A stretch of 34,649 nucleotides of DNA from JBBQSN01 sp038213835. GTDB lineage: Bacteria > Actinomycetota > Actinomycetes > Actinomycetales > CAWJMD01. Positions 23,752 through 31,853 of the stretch are shown here, piece by piece (position 1 is the stretch's first letter; each line of letters opens with the position of its first letter). Both the position numbers and the translations under genes were made by a program. Below the pieces are notes generated by a model, which saw only the letters and a list, made by a program, of their open reading frames with translations, made no database searches and was not told the origin of the DNA. The stretch lies in NCBI GenBank assembly GCA_038213835.1, contig JBBQSN010000009.1:1-34649 (forward strand), read 5' to 3'.

Positions 23752-24601
23752 GCCCGGCAGGGCGTGGCCGGACCCGTTGCGGTCCGCGGTCGAGGCCTGC
23801 GTCGGCGCCACGGTCACCGAACGGCCGCTCGGGGGCCTGAGCGGCCGTCGCGTCCGGCTGTTGGAGGGACCCGCGGGACGAGCGGTGCTGAAGGCGGCCC
23901 CGCACGAGCGCGAGGTGCGGTTCTACCGCGACCTCGCAGCCGTCCTGGACCCCGGAGTCGCCGTCCCGCACGTGTTCTGGGTCGACGAGGCCTGGCTGCT
24001 GCTGGAGCACCTGCCCGAGCCGTTGACCCGGGAGCGATGGCTGGCCGACACCGCGGTGATGCGGTCCCTCGCCGCCCTGCACCGGTCCGAACGGGCCCAT
24101 GCCCTGCTCGTCGACCCGTTCCGTCCGGCCTGGACCTCCGAGCTCACCCATGCTGCGGTGGGGCACCTCGCCCCTGGCCACCGTGTCGAGGCCACACGTG
24201 CCCTGGAGCGGCTGCGGCACGAGGCCGACGACTGGCTGGGCGGCGACGTCCTGGTCTCCGCCGACCCGAACCCCGGCAACTGGGGTGTGCGCGGCGACGG
24301 CGCGGTGGTCCTGTTCGACTGGGAGCGGATCGGCCTGGCCACCCCGGCCGTCGACGTCGCGATCACCGTGCCGGGGCTGCCATCGCGCGACCAGCTCGAG
24401 CTGGCCACCGCCGCCTACCTCGGCGTGCAGCACCGCGACGTCGTGCAGTGGTCCAACCAGGACTTCACCCGCGGCCTGGCTGTCGTGAAGACGTGGACGT
24501 GCCTCGAGCTGCTCGCCGACGACCGCGACGTCCCCGAGCTGGTCGAGCTCCGGCGCCTCCTCGCCACCGACCTGCCGAGCTGGGTCGACGCGATCCCCTG
24601 A
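23738..24601 (+). CDS. Aminoglycoside phosphotransferase-fold kinase of unknown substrate
   Basis: The 287-residue product has the APH/choline-kinase fold. It shows a nucleotide-lobe strand pair (RRVRLLEGPAGRAVLKAAPHEREVRFYRDLA), the hinge WLLLEHLP, the catalytic-loop version SADPNPGNWGVRG and the metal-binding VLFDWERIGLATPAVD. In the catalytic loop an expected His-x-Asp reads Ser-Ala-Asp, as in several APH-like families. The substrate is unknown and resistance should not be assumed. The GTG at 23738 lies inside the end of rsgA, which suggests translational coupling; it could begin a few codons later. It runs in the same operon as aroA and rsgA. Confidence 0.78.
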   Translation: MPRSEPGRAWPDPLRSAVEACVGATVTERPLGGLSGRRVRLLEGPAGRAVLKAAPHEREVRFYRDLAAVLDPGVAVPHVFWVDEAWLLLEHLPEPLTRERWLADTAVMRSLAALHRSERAHALLVDPFRPAWTSELTHAAVGHLAPGHRVEATRALERLRHEADDWLGGDVLVSADPNPGNWGVRGDGAVVLFDWERIGLATPAVDVAITVPGLPSRDQLELATAAYLGVQHRDVVQWSNQDFTRGLAVVKTWTCLELLADDRDVPELVELRRLLATDLPSWVDAIP

Positions 24602-24640
24602 GACCCGATGAGTTCCGGGTCCGGCCCTGGTCTGCCCTGT

Positions 24641-25195
24641 ATGCGACGACTCGTCATCACCCAGAACACCACCGTCGACGGCTCGATCGAGATGCTCGGC
24701 GACTGGTTCGACCCGCAGGGCGGGGACGACACGGCCGACGTGCAGGAGGAGGTGCACCGTCAGGCCTCGACGGCTGACGCCTTCCTGGCCGGGCGGCACA
24801 CCTTCCAGGACCTGCGCGGCTACTGGTCCACGCTCACCGACGACACCACCGGCGTCAGCGACTACCTGAACCAGGTTGCCAAGTACGTCGTGTCCTCCAC
24901 GATGACCGACCCGCAGTGGCAGAACACCACGGTGCTGTCCGGCGACCCGGTCAAGGAGGTCCGAGCACTGAAGCACGCCGAAGGGCAGGACATCGTCCTC
25001 ACCGGCAGCATCCGGCTCGGGCACGCCCTGATCGCTGCCGGGCTGGTCCAGGAGTACCGGCTGTTCGTCTACCCGATCGTGCAGGGACGCGGCCGCCGCT
25101 TGTTCCCGGACGGCTACGAGGTGCCCCGGCTGGAGCTGCTGGAGTCCAAGGCCTTCCGCTCGGGCATCACCCTGCAGCGCTACGCACCGGCCTGA
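24641..25195 (+). CDS. RibD C-terminal / dihydrofolate reductase-fold protein
   Basis: The 184-residue product starts RRLVITQNTTVDGSIEM, the first strand and substrate loop of the RibD-C/DHFR-like family. It continues with AFLAGRHTFQDLRGYW, KYVVSSTM, DIVLTGSIRLGHALIAAGLVQEYRLFVYPIVQGRGRRLF and a C-terminal strand. Such proteins bind NADPH and often act as flavin- or pterin-like reductases, but their substrates are mostly unknown. ATG at 24641 was chosen because the fold starts there; an in-frame ATG at 24608 would add 11 uninformative residues. Its last 16 bp overlap the convergent acyl-CoA synthetase gene. Confidence 0.85.
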   Translation: MRRLVITQNTTVDGSIEMLGDWFDPQGGDDTADVQEEVHRQASTADAFLAGRHTFQDLRGYWSTLTDDTTGVSDYLNQVAKYVVSSTMTDPQWQNTTVLSGDPVKEVRALKHAEGQDIVLTGSIRLGHALIAAGLVQEYRLFVYPIVQGRGRRLFPDGYEVPRLELLESKAFRSGITLQRYAPA

Positions 25196-27093
25196 CCGCG
25201 CAGCACGGGCCCGAGGTCGTCGAGCACGCTCGCGTCCTCGATCGTCGAGGGGACGACAGCCTCCTTGCCGTCGGCCAGCTCGCGCATCGTCTTGCGCAGG
25301 ATCTTCCCGGACCTCGTCTTGGGCAGGGCGGCCACGACGTCGACCCGCGCGAGCGAGGCGATCGCGCCGACCTCGGAGCGCACGCGTGCCGACAGCTCGG
25401 CACGCAGCGTCTCGACGTCGACCTCCTGCCCGCCCTTGAGCACCACCAGCGCCCGCGGCACCTGGCCCTTGAGCGCGTCGACCACACCGATCACGGCGCA
25501 CTCGGCGACGGCCGGGTGGCCCGCGAGCGCCGCCTCGATCGTGCCGGTCGAGAGCCGGTGCCCCGCGACGTTGATGACGTCGTCGGTGCGGCCGAGGACG
25601 AACAGGTAGCCGTCCTCGTCGAGGTAGCCGCCGTCCCCGGTGAGGTAGAAGCCCTCGAACGCCGACAGGTAGCCCTGCACGTAGCGGTCGTCGTCGCCCC
25701 AGAGCGTCGGCAGGGTCCCCGGGGGCATGGGCAGCCGGAGACAGACCGCACCCTCCGTGCCGGCCGGTACCTCCTGGCCGTCGGGCGAGAGCACCCGCAC
25801 GTCGTACCCCGGGACAGGCACGGTCGGTGACCCCGGCTTGATCGGGAGCGACTGCAACCCACGGCAGTTGGCGGCGATGGGCCAGCCGGTCTCGGTCTGC
25901 CACCAGTTGTCGACCACCGGGACGCCGAGCAGCTGCGTGGCCCACTCGTAGGTGTCGGGGTCGAGCCGCTCGCCCGCGAGGAAGAGCGTGCGCAGCGAGG
26001 ACAGGTCGTGCTGCTGCGCCAGCTCGCCGTCGGGGTCGGTCTTCTTCACGGCACGGATCGCCGTCGGCGCGGTGAACATGACGTTCACGCCGTGGTCGGC
26101 GACCACGCGCCAGAACGCGCCGGCGTCGGGCGTCCCGATCGGTTTGCCCTCGTAGAGAACGGTGGTGGACCCGTTGAACAGCGGCGCGTACACGATGTAG
26201 GAGTGCCCGACGACCCAGCCGACATCGCTCGCGGTGAACATCGTCTCGCCCGGCTCGAGCCCGAAGACGTTGCGCATCGACCAGGTGAGGGCCACTGCGT
26301 GCCCGCCGTTGTCGCGGACGATGCCCTTCGGTCGACCGGTGGTGCCGGAGGTGTAGAGCACGTAGAGCGGGTCGGTGGCCCGTACCGCGACGCACTCGGC
26401 CGGGGGCACGGACCCGGGGCGCATCAGCACCTGCCAGTCGACGTCGCGGCCCTCGACCATGCTCGCGACGGCCTGCGGCCGCTGCAGCACGACCACCTGC
26501 GACGGCTGGTGCTCGGCCCGCTCGATCGCTGCGTCGAGCATCGGCTTGTACTGCACCACGCGGGTCGGCTCGATCCCGCAGGACGCGGTGACCACCACGA
26601 CCGGCTGCGCGTCGTCGATCCGGGCCGCGAGCTCGGCCGGAGCGAACCCGCCGAACACCACCGAGTGCACCGCGCCGATCCGGGCGCACGCCAGCATCGC
26701 GATCACGGCCTCGGGCACCATGGGCATGTAGATCACCACCCGGTCGCCCCGCTGCACGCCGAGCGCCCGCAGCACGCCCCCGAACCGCGCGACCTGGTCG
26801 AGGAGCTCGGCGTAGGTGTACGTGCGCGCCGAGCCGGTGACCGGCGAGTCGTAGACCAGGGCCGCCTGGTCGGCCCGACCGTGCACGACGTGCCGGTCGA
26901 GCGCGTTGAAGCAGGTGTTCAGCGTGCCGCCGGTGAACCAGCGGTAGAACGGTGGCCGGTCGTCGTCGAGCACACGGGGCGGCTGCACGATCCAGTCGAC
27001 GCCCTGGGCGGCCTCGCGCCAGAACGTGTCGGGGTCCGCGAGGGACGCGCGGTGGGCCGAGGCCCAGGCACCGGTGCGGACGTCGTCGGCCAT
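25180..27093 (-). CDS. prpE: Short-chain acyl-CoA synthetase, PrpE type (propionyl-CoA synthetase)
   Basis: The enzyme activates propionate (and often acetate) to its CoA ester via an acyl-adenylate. The ANL-family motifs are YTSGTTGRPKGIVRD (P-loop), NWWQTETGWPIAAN (acyl-binding motif), YLTGDGGY, GRTDDVINVAGHRLST (hinge) and KTRSGKILRK, whose last Lys is the usual acetylation switch. The GWP in place of GGF and the IVRD-NGG after the P-loop point to PrpE rather than Acs. The length of 637 residues is typical. It stands alone, convergent with the RibD/DHFR gene; an acetyltransferase of the Pat type is not nearby. Confidence 0.9.
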   Translation of the reverse strand: MADDVRTGAWASAHRASLADPDTFWREAAQGVDWIVQPPRVLDDDRPPFYRWFTGGTLNTCFNALDRHVVHGRADQAALVYDSPVTGSARTYTYAELLDQVARFGGVLRALGVQRGDRVVIYMPMVPEAVIAMLACARIGAVHSVVFGGFAPAELAARIDDAQPVVVVTASCGIEPTRVVQYKPMLDAAIERAEHQPSQVVVLQRPQAVASMVEGRDVDWQVLMRPGSVPPAECVAVRATDPLYVLYTSGTTGRPKGIVRDNGGHAVALTWSMRNVFGLEPGETMFTASDVGWVVGHSYIVYAPLFNGSTTVLYEGKPIGTPDAGAFWRVVADHGVNVMFTAPTAIRAVKKTDPDGELAQQHDLSSLRTLFLAGERLDPDTYEWATQLLGVPVVDNWWQTETGWPIAANCRGLQSLPIKPGSPTVPVPGYDVRVLSPDGQEVPAGTEGAVCLRLPMPPGTLPTLWGDDDRYVQGYLSAFEGFYLTGDGGYLDEDGYLFVLGRTDDVINVAGHRLSTGTIEAALAGHPAVAECAVIGVVDALKGQVPRALVVLKGGQEVDVETLRAELSARVRSEVGAIASLARVDVVAALPKTRSGKILRKTMRELADGKEAVVPSTIEDASVLDDLGPVLRGQAGA

Positions 27094-27144
27094 GCCTCAT
27101 CCTGTCCGCCCGGCACCGGACGTGCCACCCACCGGGGCACCTGG

Positions 27145-27150
27145 CACGCT
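27145..27150 (+). promoter_or_regulatory. Putative leaderless -10 element of the PPOX gene
   Basis: CACGCT is followed by 6 nt and the GTG start at 27157. No Shine-Dalgarno is seen. Confidence 0.3.
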
Positions 27151-27156
27151 GGCGCG

Positions 27157-27579
27157 GTGCCCCACGAGTCACCACGCCCCGACCAGCTGCCCCCGGGCGT
27201 GCTGGAGATGCTGCGCGAGCGGCACCTGGCCACCCTGGCCACCCAGCGTGCCGACGGCTCCCCGCACCTCGTGCCCGTCGGGTTCAGCTGGGACGACGAC
27301 GTCCACGTGGCCCGGGTGATCACCAGCAGCCGCTCGGTCAAAGCCGGCAACGCGCGCCGGGGCGGGCGCGCCTCGGTGAGCCAGGTCGACGGCCGGCGAT
27401 GGATCACGCTCGAGGGCCCGGTACGGCTGGTCGAGGACGCCGAGGCCGTGCGCGACGCCGAGCGGCGCTACGCGGCCCGCTACCGCACTCCGCGGGAGAA
27501 CCCGCTGCGGGTGGTCGTGGTCATCGACGTCGACCGGGTCCTGGGTGGCACCTGGCCGGGGGCCCAGGGACCGGGCTGA
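27157..27579 (+). CDS. F420/flavin-dependent PPOX-class oxidoreductase
   Basis: The 140-residue product has the split-barrel fold of pyridoxamine-phosphate-oxidase-like proteins: LPPGVLEMLRERHLATLATQRADGSPHLVPVGFSWDD, then VHVARVITSSRSVKAGNARRGGRASVSQVDGRRWITLEGPVRLV, and a C-terminal strand VVVVIDVDRVLGGTW. In actinomycetes this group usually uses coenzyme F420. The substrate is unknown. The start is GTG at 27157. It is divergent from prpE with 63 bp between the two starts and ends 8 bp before the convergent DivIVA-repeat gene. Confidence 0.85.
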   Translation: MPHESPRPDQLPPGVLEMLRERHLATLATQRADGSPHLVPVGFSWDDDVHVARVITSSRSVKAGNARRGGRASVSQVDGRRWITLEGPVRLVEDAEAVRDAERRYAARYRTPRENPLRVVVVIDVDRVLGGTWPGAQGPG

Positions 27580-27587
27580 CAACCTGC

Positions 27588-28193
27588 TCAGTCGACGGTG
27601 ACCATGATGGCCACCGCACGGTCGAGGAAGGCGTCGACCTCGGGCTCGCGGTAGGCCCCGTGCCCGCGCCTCGCGCGGAACACCGCGCGCCGCACCTCGT
27701 CGGCCGACATCGCGCTGCCGTCGTTGAAGTAGTGGTTCAAGCGGTCGCAGAGGTCGTCGACGTCGGCCGGGTCGTAGCCGCGCTCGAAGCGTCCCTTCGG
27801 TGCGGAGAACCGTGCGCCGGTCGGTCGGTCGAGGCGGCCCTGCAGCGTGCGCGCCCGGCGAGCCAGCTCGTCCATCAGCACGTCCTCGCCCTCGTCCTCG
27901 ACGAGGCGCGTGCGCTCGCGGGCGGCCACGGCGTCCTCGAGCCGGTCCAGGGCGGCGTCGACCTCCTGGACCGCGTAGCCGCCGCGAGCGAGGCGGAAGG
28001 CGGCGGTGCGGACCTCCCAGGAGCGCAGCGGTCGCTCGTCGGAGGCGCCGCGCCCGGTACCGGCACGGCCCTGGTTGCGCTCGCGCTCGTAGGCGACCTT
28101 GGCGCGGGCGAAGAACTCGTCGACCTCGGAGGCGACGTAGCCCTTGGTGGTGCGGGGCACCCGGCTGAAACGGGTCGTGGACGAGGAAGGCAC
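27588..28193 (-). CDS. DivIVA-domain protein with four short modules
   Basis: The 201-residue product carries four copies of a GY-x(4)-EVD-x(2)-LDR-like module, at about 17-36 (KGYVASEVDEFFARA), 71-90 (GGYAVQEVDAALDRL), 138-157 (RGYDPADVDDLCDRL) and 178-198 (GAYREPEVDAFLDRA). Two of them are preceded by VR-x-A-x-FR-x-AR. Such modules resemble the N-terminal membrane-curvature motif of DivIVA, but the long coiled coil of true DivIVA is absent. A role in polar growth or division is plausible and unproven. It is the last gene after rlmN, 3 bp away. Confidence 0.85.
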   Translation of the reverse strand: MPSSSTTRFSRVPRTTKGYVASEVDEFFARAKVAYERERNQGRAGTGRGASDERPLRSWEVRTAAFRLARGGYAVQEVDAALDRLEDAVAARERTRLVEDEGEDVLMDELARRARTLQGRLDRPTGARFSAPKGRFERGYDPADVDDLCDRLNHYFNDGSAMSADEVRRAVFRARRGHGAYREPEVDAFLDRAVAIMVTVD

Positions 28194-28196
28194 GGG

Positions 28197-29351
28197 TCAA
28201 TCCTGCCCTGTCGCGGCCAGCTGCCCGCACGCGCCGTCGATCTCGCTGCCCCGCGTGTCGCGGACAGTGGTCGGGATGCCGTGCGCCCGGAGCCGGTCGA
28301 CGAAGGCCTGCTCGACCTTCGGGTCCGACGCCGTCCACTTCGATCCGGGGGTCGGGTTGAGCGGGATCGGGTTGACATGCACCCAGCCCCTCCCGCGCCG
28401 GTTGAGCTCGGTGCCGAGCAGGTCGGCCCTCCATGCGTGGTCGTTGATGTCGCGGATCAGCGCGTACTCGATGCTGACCCGTCGCCCGGTGGCCTCGAAG
28501 TACCGGCGGGCCGCGTCGAGCGCCTCGCCGACCTTCCAGCGGGTGTTGACCGGCACCAGCTCGTCGCGCAGCTCGTCGTCCGGGGCGTGCAGGCTCAACG
28601 CCAGCGTCACCGGGATCCCCTCGGCCGCCAGCTTGTCGATGGCGGGCACCAGGCCGACGGTCGACATGGTGATGCCGCGCGCCGACATGCCCAGGCCCTG
28701 CGGGGTCGGATCGGTCATCCGCCGGATCGCGCCGACGGCCGCCCTGTAGTTCGCGAGCGCCTCGCCCATCCCCATGAACACCACGTTGAGCGCGCGGCGG
28801 TCGCCGTCGTGCCGCTCGGTGACGTGCCGCATCGCCCGGACCACCTGGTCCACGATCTCGGCGGTCGACATGTTCCGGGTCAGGCCCGCCTGACCGGTGG
28901 CGCAGAACGGGCAGTTCATCCCGCAGCCGGCCTGGCTGGAGATGCAGACCGTCGAACGGTTCCTGTAGTGCATCAGGACGCTCTCGACCAACGCGCCGTC
29001 GTGCAGCCGCCACAGCGTCTTGACGGTCGCGCCGCGGTCGGCCTCGCGCTCGGTCACCACGGTGAGCAACGAGGGGAGCAGCCCGGCCACCAGACCGTCG
29101 CGTGAGGCCTTCGGGAGGTCCGACATCTGCGCCGGGTCGGTGACGAGGTGCTCGAAGTAGTGGGTGGAGAGCTGCTTGGCCCGGAACCCCTTCTCCCCGA
29201 GCTCGGTCATCGCCGCGACGCGCTCGTCGAGGGTGAGGTCGGCCAGGTGGCGCGGCGGCTTCCCGCGGCGGGGTGCCGCCATCAGCAGCTGCCCGGGAGC
29301 GGGCCGGGTGGCCGGCGCCTCGACGGGGCTCTCGAGGGGCGTCTCGCTCAT
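28197..29351 (-). CDS. rlmN: Dual-specificity 23S rRNA/tRNA adenine-C2 methyltransferase RlmN
   Basis: RlmN is a radical-SAM enzyme that makes 2-methyladenosine at A2503 of 23S rRNA and A37 of some tRNAs. The cluster motif is CGMNCPFC, inside ISSQAGCGMNCPFCATGQAG. Other conserved parts are FMGMGEALANY, TVGLVPAIDKL, LALSLHAPDDELRDELVPVN, and HVNPIPLNPTPGSKW. The second catalytic Cys lies in EIDGACGQL near the end. ATG at 29351 is one base beyond the cdsA stop; GTG at 29360 would add three residues. The N-terminal 25 residues are Pro/Ala-rich. Confidence 0.95.
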   Translation of the reverse strand: MSETPLESPVEAPATRPAPGQLLMAAPRRGKPPRHLADLTLDERVAAMTELGEKGFRAKQLSTHYFEHLVTDPAQMSDLPKASRDGLVAGLLPSLLTVVTEREADRGATVKTLWRLHDGALVESVLMHYRNRSTVCISSQAGCGMNCPFCATGQAGLTRNMSTAEIVDQVVRAMRHVTERHDGDRRALNVVFMGMGEALANYRAAVGAIRRMTDPTPQGLGMSARGITMSTVGLVPAIDKLAAEGIPVTLALSLHAPDDELRDELVPVNTRWKVGEALDAARRYFEATGRRVSIEYALIRDINDHAWRADLLGTELNRRGRGWVHVNPIPLNPTPGSKWTASDPKVEQAFVDRLRAHGIPTTVRDTRGSEIDGACGQLAATGQD

Positions 29352-29352
29352 C

Positions 29353-30366
29353 TCAGCCACCCGCCGGGACGAGCACGGCCAGCAGCAGGTACATCACCGG
29401 TGCGGTGGGCAGCAGCGAGTCGATCCGGTCCATCAGTCCTCCGTGTCCGGGCAGGATCGAACCCATGTCCTTGATGCCGAGGTCGCGCTTGAGCAGCGAC
29501 TCGGACAGGTCGCCGACCGTGGCGGTGACGACCGCGGCGACCCCGACGGGGATGCCCGCGTACCAGGGGCCCCCGAGGCACAGCACGACCGCGGCCACGC
29601 CTCCCACGACGCTGAACACCACCGACCCCGCCAGTCCTTCCCAGGACTTCTTCGGGCTCACCGACGGTGCCATCGCGTGCCTGCCCCAGATCACCCCGAA
29701 GACGTAGCCGCCGATGTCGCTGCAGATCGCCACCAGGATGAACGTGACGATCCGCCAGACGCCGTCCGGCTCGGCCAGCATCAGGACGGCGAAGCCGGCC
29801 AGGAACGGTCCGTACGCGGCGGTGAAGACCCCCGCGGCGACGTCCCGCACCGCCCCCTCGGGCTGCTCGAGGACCCGCCACACCAGGACGGCCAGGGTGG
29901 TGAGGACGAACGCCACCAGCAGGGCCTCGGCGCCACCGGCGTAGGCCGAGACGCTCATGCCGACGGTACCGACGAGCACGGGGACGAACGGCACCGCGAT
30001 CCGGCGCTGGGCGAAGGCCCCGGTGAGCTCCCAGACCCCCACGCTCAGGGCCACGACGACCAGGGCGACGAAGGCCTCCTTGCGGAACGCGAGAGAGAGC
30101 ACCACCAGGGCGGCGAGCCCGACGCCGACCCCGATGGCCGCCGGCAGGTTCCGTCCGGCGCGCGAGGGAGCAGCCGGCTCACGACGGCGACCACGTCCGT
30201 CCGCGGCAGCACCGGTCGGGACCGGGAGCGGCGCCGTGGCGACGGGCACCGGCTGAGCCGCGGGCACAGGCTCCGGGGTGGCGGTCTCGGCCTGGCCGCG
30301 CGCGGCGGCCGCCGCCAGGCGCCGGGCCCGGCGGGTCAGGGGCTGGTCGTCCATCTCGGGCGTCAC
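29353..30366 (-). CDS. cdsA: Phosphatidate cytidylyltransferase
   Basis: CdsA makes CDP-diacylglycerol, the precursor of phospholipids, in the membrane. After a soluble, Ala/Pro/Arg-rich N-terminus (about 1-75) come about eight membrane spans. The signature runs from SESLLKRDLGIKDMGSILPGHGGLMDRIDSLL near the C-terminus, with the metal-binding Asp and Lys residues. The KKSWEGLAGS motif is upstream of it. 337 residues with the long tail is usual for actinomycetes. The GTG at 30366 is the first start; an ATG 4 codons on (30354) is also possible. It lies 25 bp after frr. Confidence 0.93.
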   Translation of the reverse strand: MTPEMDDQPLTRRARRLAAAAARGQAETATPEPVPAAQPVPVATAPLPVPTGAAADGRGRRREPAAPSRAGRNLPAAIGVGVGLAALVVLSLAFRKEAFVALVVVALSVGVWELTGAFAQRRIAVPFVPVLVGTVGMSVSAYAGGAEALLVAFVLTTLAVLVWRVLEQPEGAVRDVAAGVFTAAYGPFLAGFAVLMLAEPDGVWRIVTFILVAICSDIGGYVFGVIWGRHAMAPSVSPKKSWEGLAGSVVFSVVGGVAAVVLCLGGPWYAGIPVGVAAVVTATVGDLSESLLKRDLGIKDMGSILPGHGGLMDRIDSLLPTAPVMYLLLAVLVPAGG

Positions 30367-30391
30367 CGTGCTCGGTCTGCGGTCGCGGTCC

Positions 30392-30949
30392 TCAGACCTC
30401 CAGCAGCTCGGCTTCCTTGTGCTTGAGCAGGTCGTCGAGGACGTCGACGTGCTTCCTGGTCAGCCCCTCGAGGTCCTTCTCGGCGCGGCTTCCCTCGTCC
30501 TCGCCCACCTCGCCGTCCTTGACCAGGCGGTCGATCTCGTCCTTGGCCCTGCGGCGGATGTTGCGCACCGAGATCTTGGCGTCCTCGCCCTTGGTGCGGG
30601 CGAGCTTGATGTAGTCCTTGCGCCGCTCCTCGGTGAGCGAGGGCAGCATCGCCCGGATCACGTTGCCGTCGTTGGAGGGGTTCACCCCGAGGTCGGACTC
30701 GCGCAGCGACTTCTCGATGTCGGTCATCGCGGCGCGGTCGTACGGGGTGATCAGGACGGTGCGCGCCTCGGGGATCTGGAAGGACGCGAGCTGCTGCAGC
30801 GGGGTGGGTGCGCCGTAGTAGTCGACCGTGACCTTGGCGAACATGGCCGCGTTCGCACGACCGGTTCGGATCGCGGACAAGTCCTCCTTGGCCACCTCGA
30901 CGGCCTTGTCCATCTTCTCCTCGGCCTCGAGGAGGGTGTCGTCGATCAC
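30392..30949 (-). CDS. frr: Ribosome recycling factor
   Basis: RRF splits the post-termination ribosome together with EF-G. The 185-residue product has the typical start DDTLLEAEEKMDKAVEVAKEDLSAIRTGRAN, the DYYGAPTPLQQLA segment, and the long-helix part NIRRRAKDEIDRLVKD followed by DLEGLTRKHVDVLDDLLKHKEAELLEV. The hinge region (VTVDYYGAPTP and ARTVLITPYDR) is intact. It lies 60 bp downstream of pyrH in the conserved rpsB-tsf-pyrH-frr order. Confidence 0.97.
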   Translation of the reverse strand: MIDDTLLEAEEKMDKAVEVAKEDLSAIRTGRANAAMFAKVTVDYYGAPTPLQQLASFQIPEARTVLITPYDRAAMTDIEKSLRESDLGVNPSNDGNVIRAMLPSLTEERRKDYIKLARTKGEDAKISVRNIRRRAKDEIDRLVKDGEVGEDEGSRAEKDLEGLTRKHVDVLDDLLKHKEAELLEV

Positions 30950-31009
30950 TGGCTGCTCCTTCGTCGTCGTCCGCTCGGTGCACGCTCGTCGGTCTCGTCG
31001 TGCGGGCCG

Positions 31010-31756
31010 TCAGCCGGGCTGACCGGCGACGACGAGCGTGCCGATCTTCTCACCCCGGACGGCTCGGGCCACGTTGCCGTGGCCCTCGATGCCGAACACG
31101 ACCATCGGCATGTCGTTCTCCATGCAGAGCGCGAACGCGGTGGCGTCGGCCACCCGCAGCCCGCGCTGCAGCGCCTCCGCGTAGGTGATGTGGTCGATCT
31201 TGGTCGCGCCGGGGTCGGTCCGCGGGTCGGCGGTGTAGACGCCGTCGACACCGTTCTTGCCCATCAGGACGACCTCGCACTTGGTCTCGAGGGCGCGCTG
31301 GGCGGCGACGGTGTCGGTGGAGAAGAACGGCATGCCCGCGCCGGCGCCGAAGATGACGACCCGGCCCTTCTCGAGGTGCCGGATCGCGCGCCGCGGGATG
31401 TAGGGCTCGGCGACCTGCCCCATCGTGATGGCGGTCTGGACGCGGGTCTCCACGCCCTCCTTCTCCAGGAAGTCCTGCAGGGCCAGGCAGTTCATCACGA
31501 TGCCGAGCATGCCCATGTAGTCGGCACGCGCGCGGTCCATGCCACGCTGCTGGAGCTCGGCGCCGCGGAAGAAGTTGCCGCCGCCGACCACGATCGCCAC
31601 CTGGGTGCCGCCGGCGACGACCTGGGAGATCTCCTTGGCGAGGGTGGCGACGACGTCGGGGTCGACCCCGACCTTTCCGCCGCCGAAGGTCTCGCCCGAC
31701 AGCTTCAGGAGCACGCGGTGGTAGCCGCCCTCGGGACGCGTCGTCTCAGTGCTCAC
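31010..31756 (-). CDS. pyrH: UMP kinase
   Basis: UMP kinase makes UDP from UMP and ATP as a hexamer of the amino-acid-kinase fold. Key parts are HRVLLKLSGETFGG, VAIVVGGGNFFRGA, MDRARADYMGMLGIVMNCLALQD, FGAGAGMPFFSTDTVAAQRALE, VLMGKNGVDGVYTADPRTD and the C-terminal MENDMPMVVF. GTG at 31756 was chosen because GAGGAG lies about 8 nt upstream and the first strand starts soon after; an upstream in-frame start at 31804 would add a poorly formed leader. A hairpin lies between it and tsf. Confidence 0.96.
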   Translation of the reverse strand: MSTETTRPEGGYHRVLLKLSGETFGGGKVGVDPDVVATLAKEISQVVAGGTQVAIVVGGGNFFRGAELQQRGMDRARADYMGMLGIVMNCLALQDFLEKEGVETRVQTAITMGQVAEPYIPRRAIRHLEKGRVVIFGAGAGMPFFSTDTVAAQRALETKCEVVLMGKNGVDGVYTADPRTDPGATKIDHITYAEALQRGLRVADATAFALCMENDMPMVVFGIEGHGNVARAVRGEKIGTLVVAGQPG

Positions 31757-31812
31757 TGGCGGGACTCCTCTTCTGCCGTGCGGGACGCGGCCAGTCTGCC
31801 GCACCGTGCCGA

Positions 31813-31842
31813 GGCCCCGCCCTGCGTGCGCAGGACGGGGCC
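31813..31842 (-). terminator. Hairpin between tsf and pyrH
   Basis: A stem of 12 pairs with one mismatch (GGCCCCG...CGGGGCC with an inner CCTGC/GCAGG) and a 4-nt loop follows the tsf stop by about 12 nt. It may be a partial terminator that sets the ratio of tsf to pyrH. Confidence 0.6.
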
Positions 31843-31853
31843 GTCGGGCGTGC

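Noticed and set aside
23738..24601. Calling the APH-fold gene an aminoglycoside resistance gene
   Set aside because: The fold is shared by many kinases with other substrates, and the gene sits in a housekeeping operon with aroA and rsgA.
23513..27175. A 1220-codon minus-strand reading frame spanning several genes
   Set aside because: It runs across prpE, the RibD/DHFR gene, the APH-fold gene and rsgA in the wrong frame and has no sensible protein pattern.
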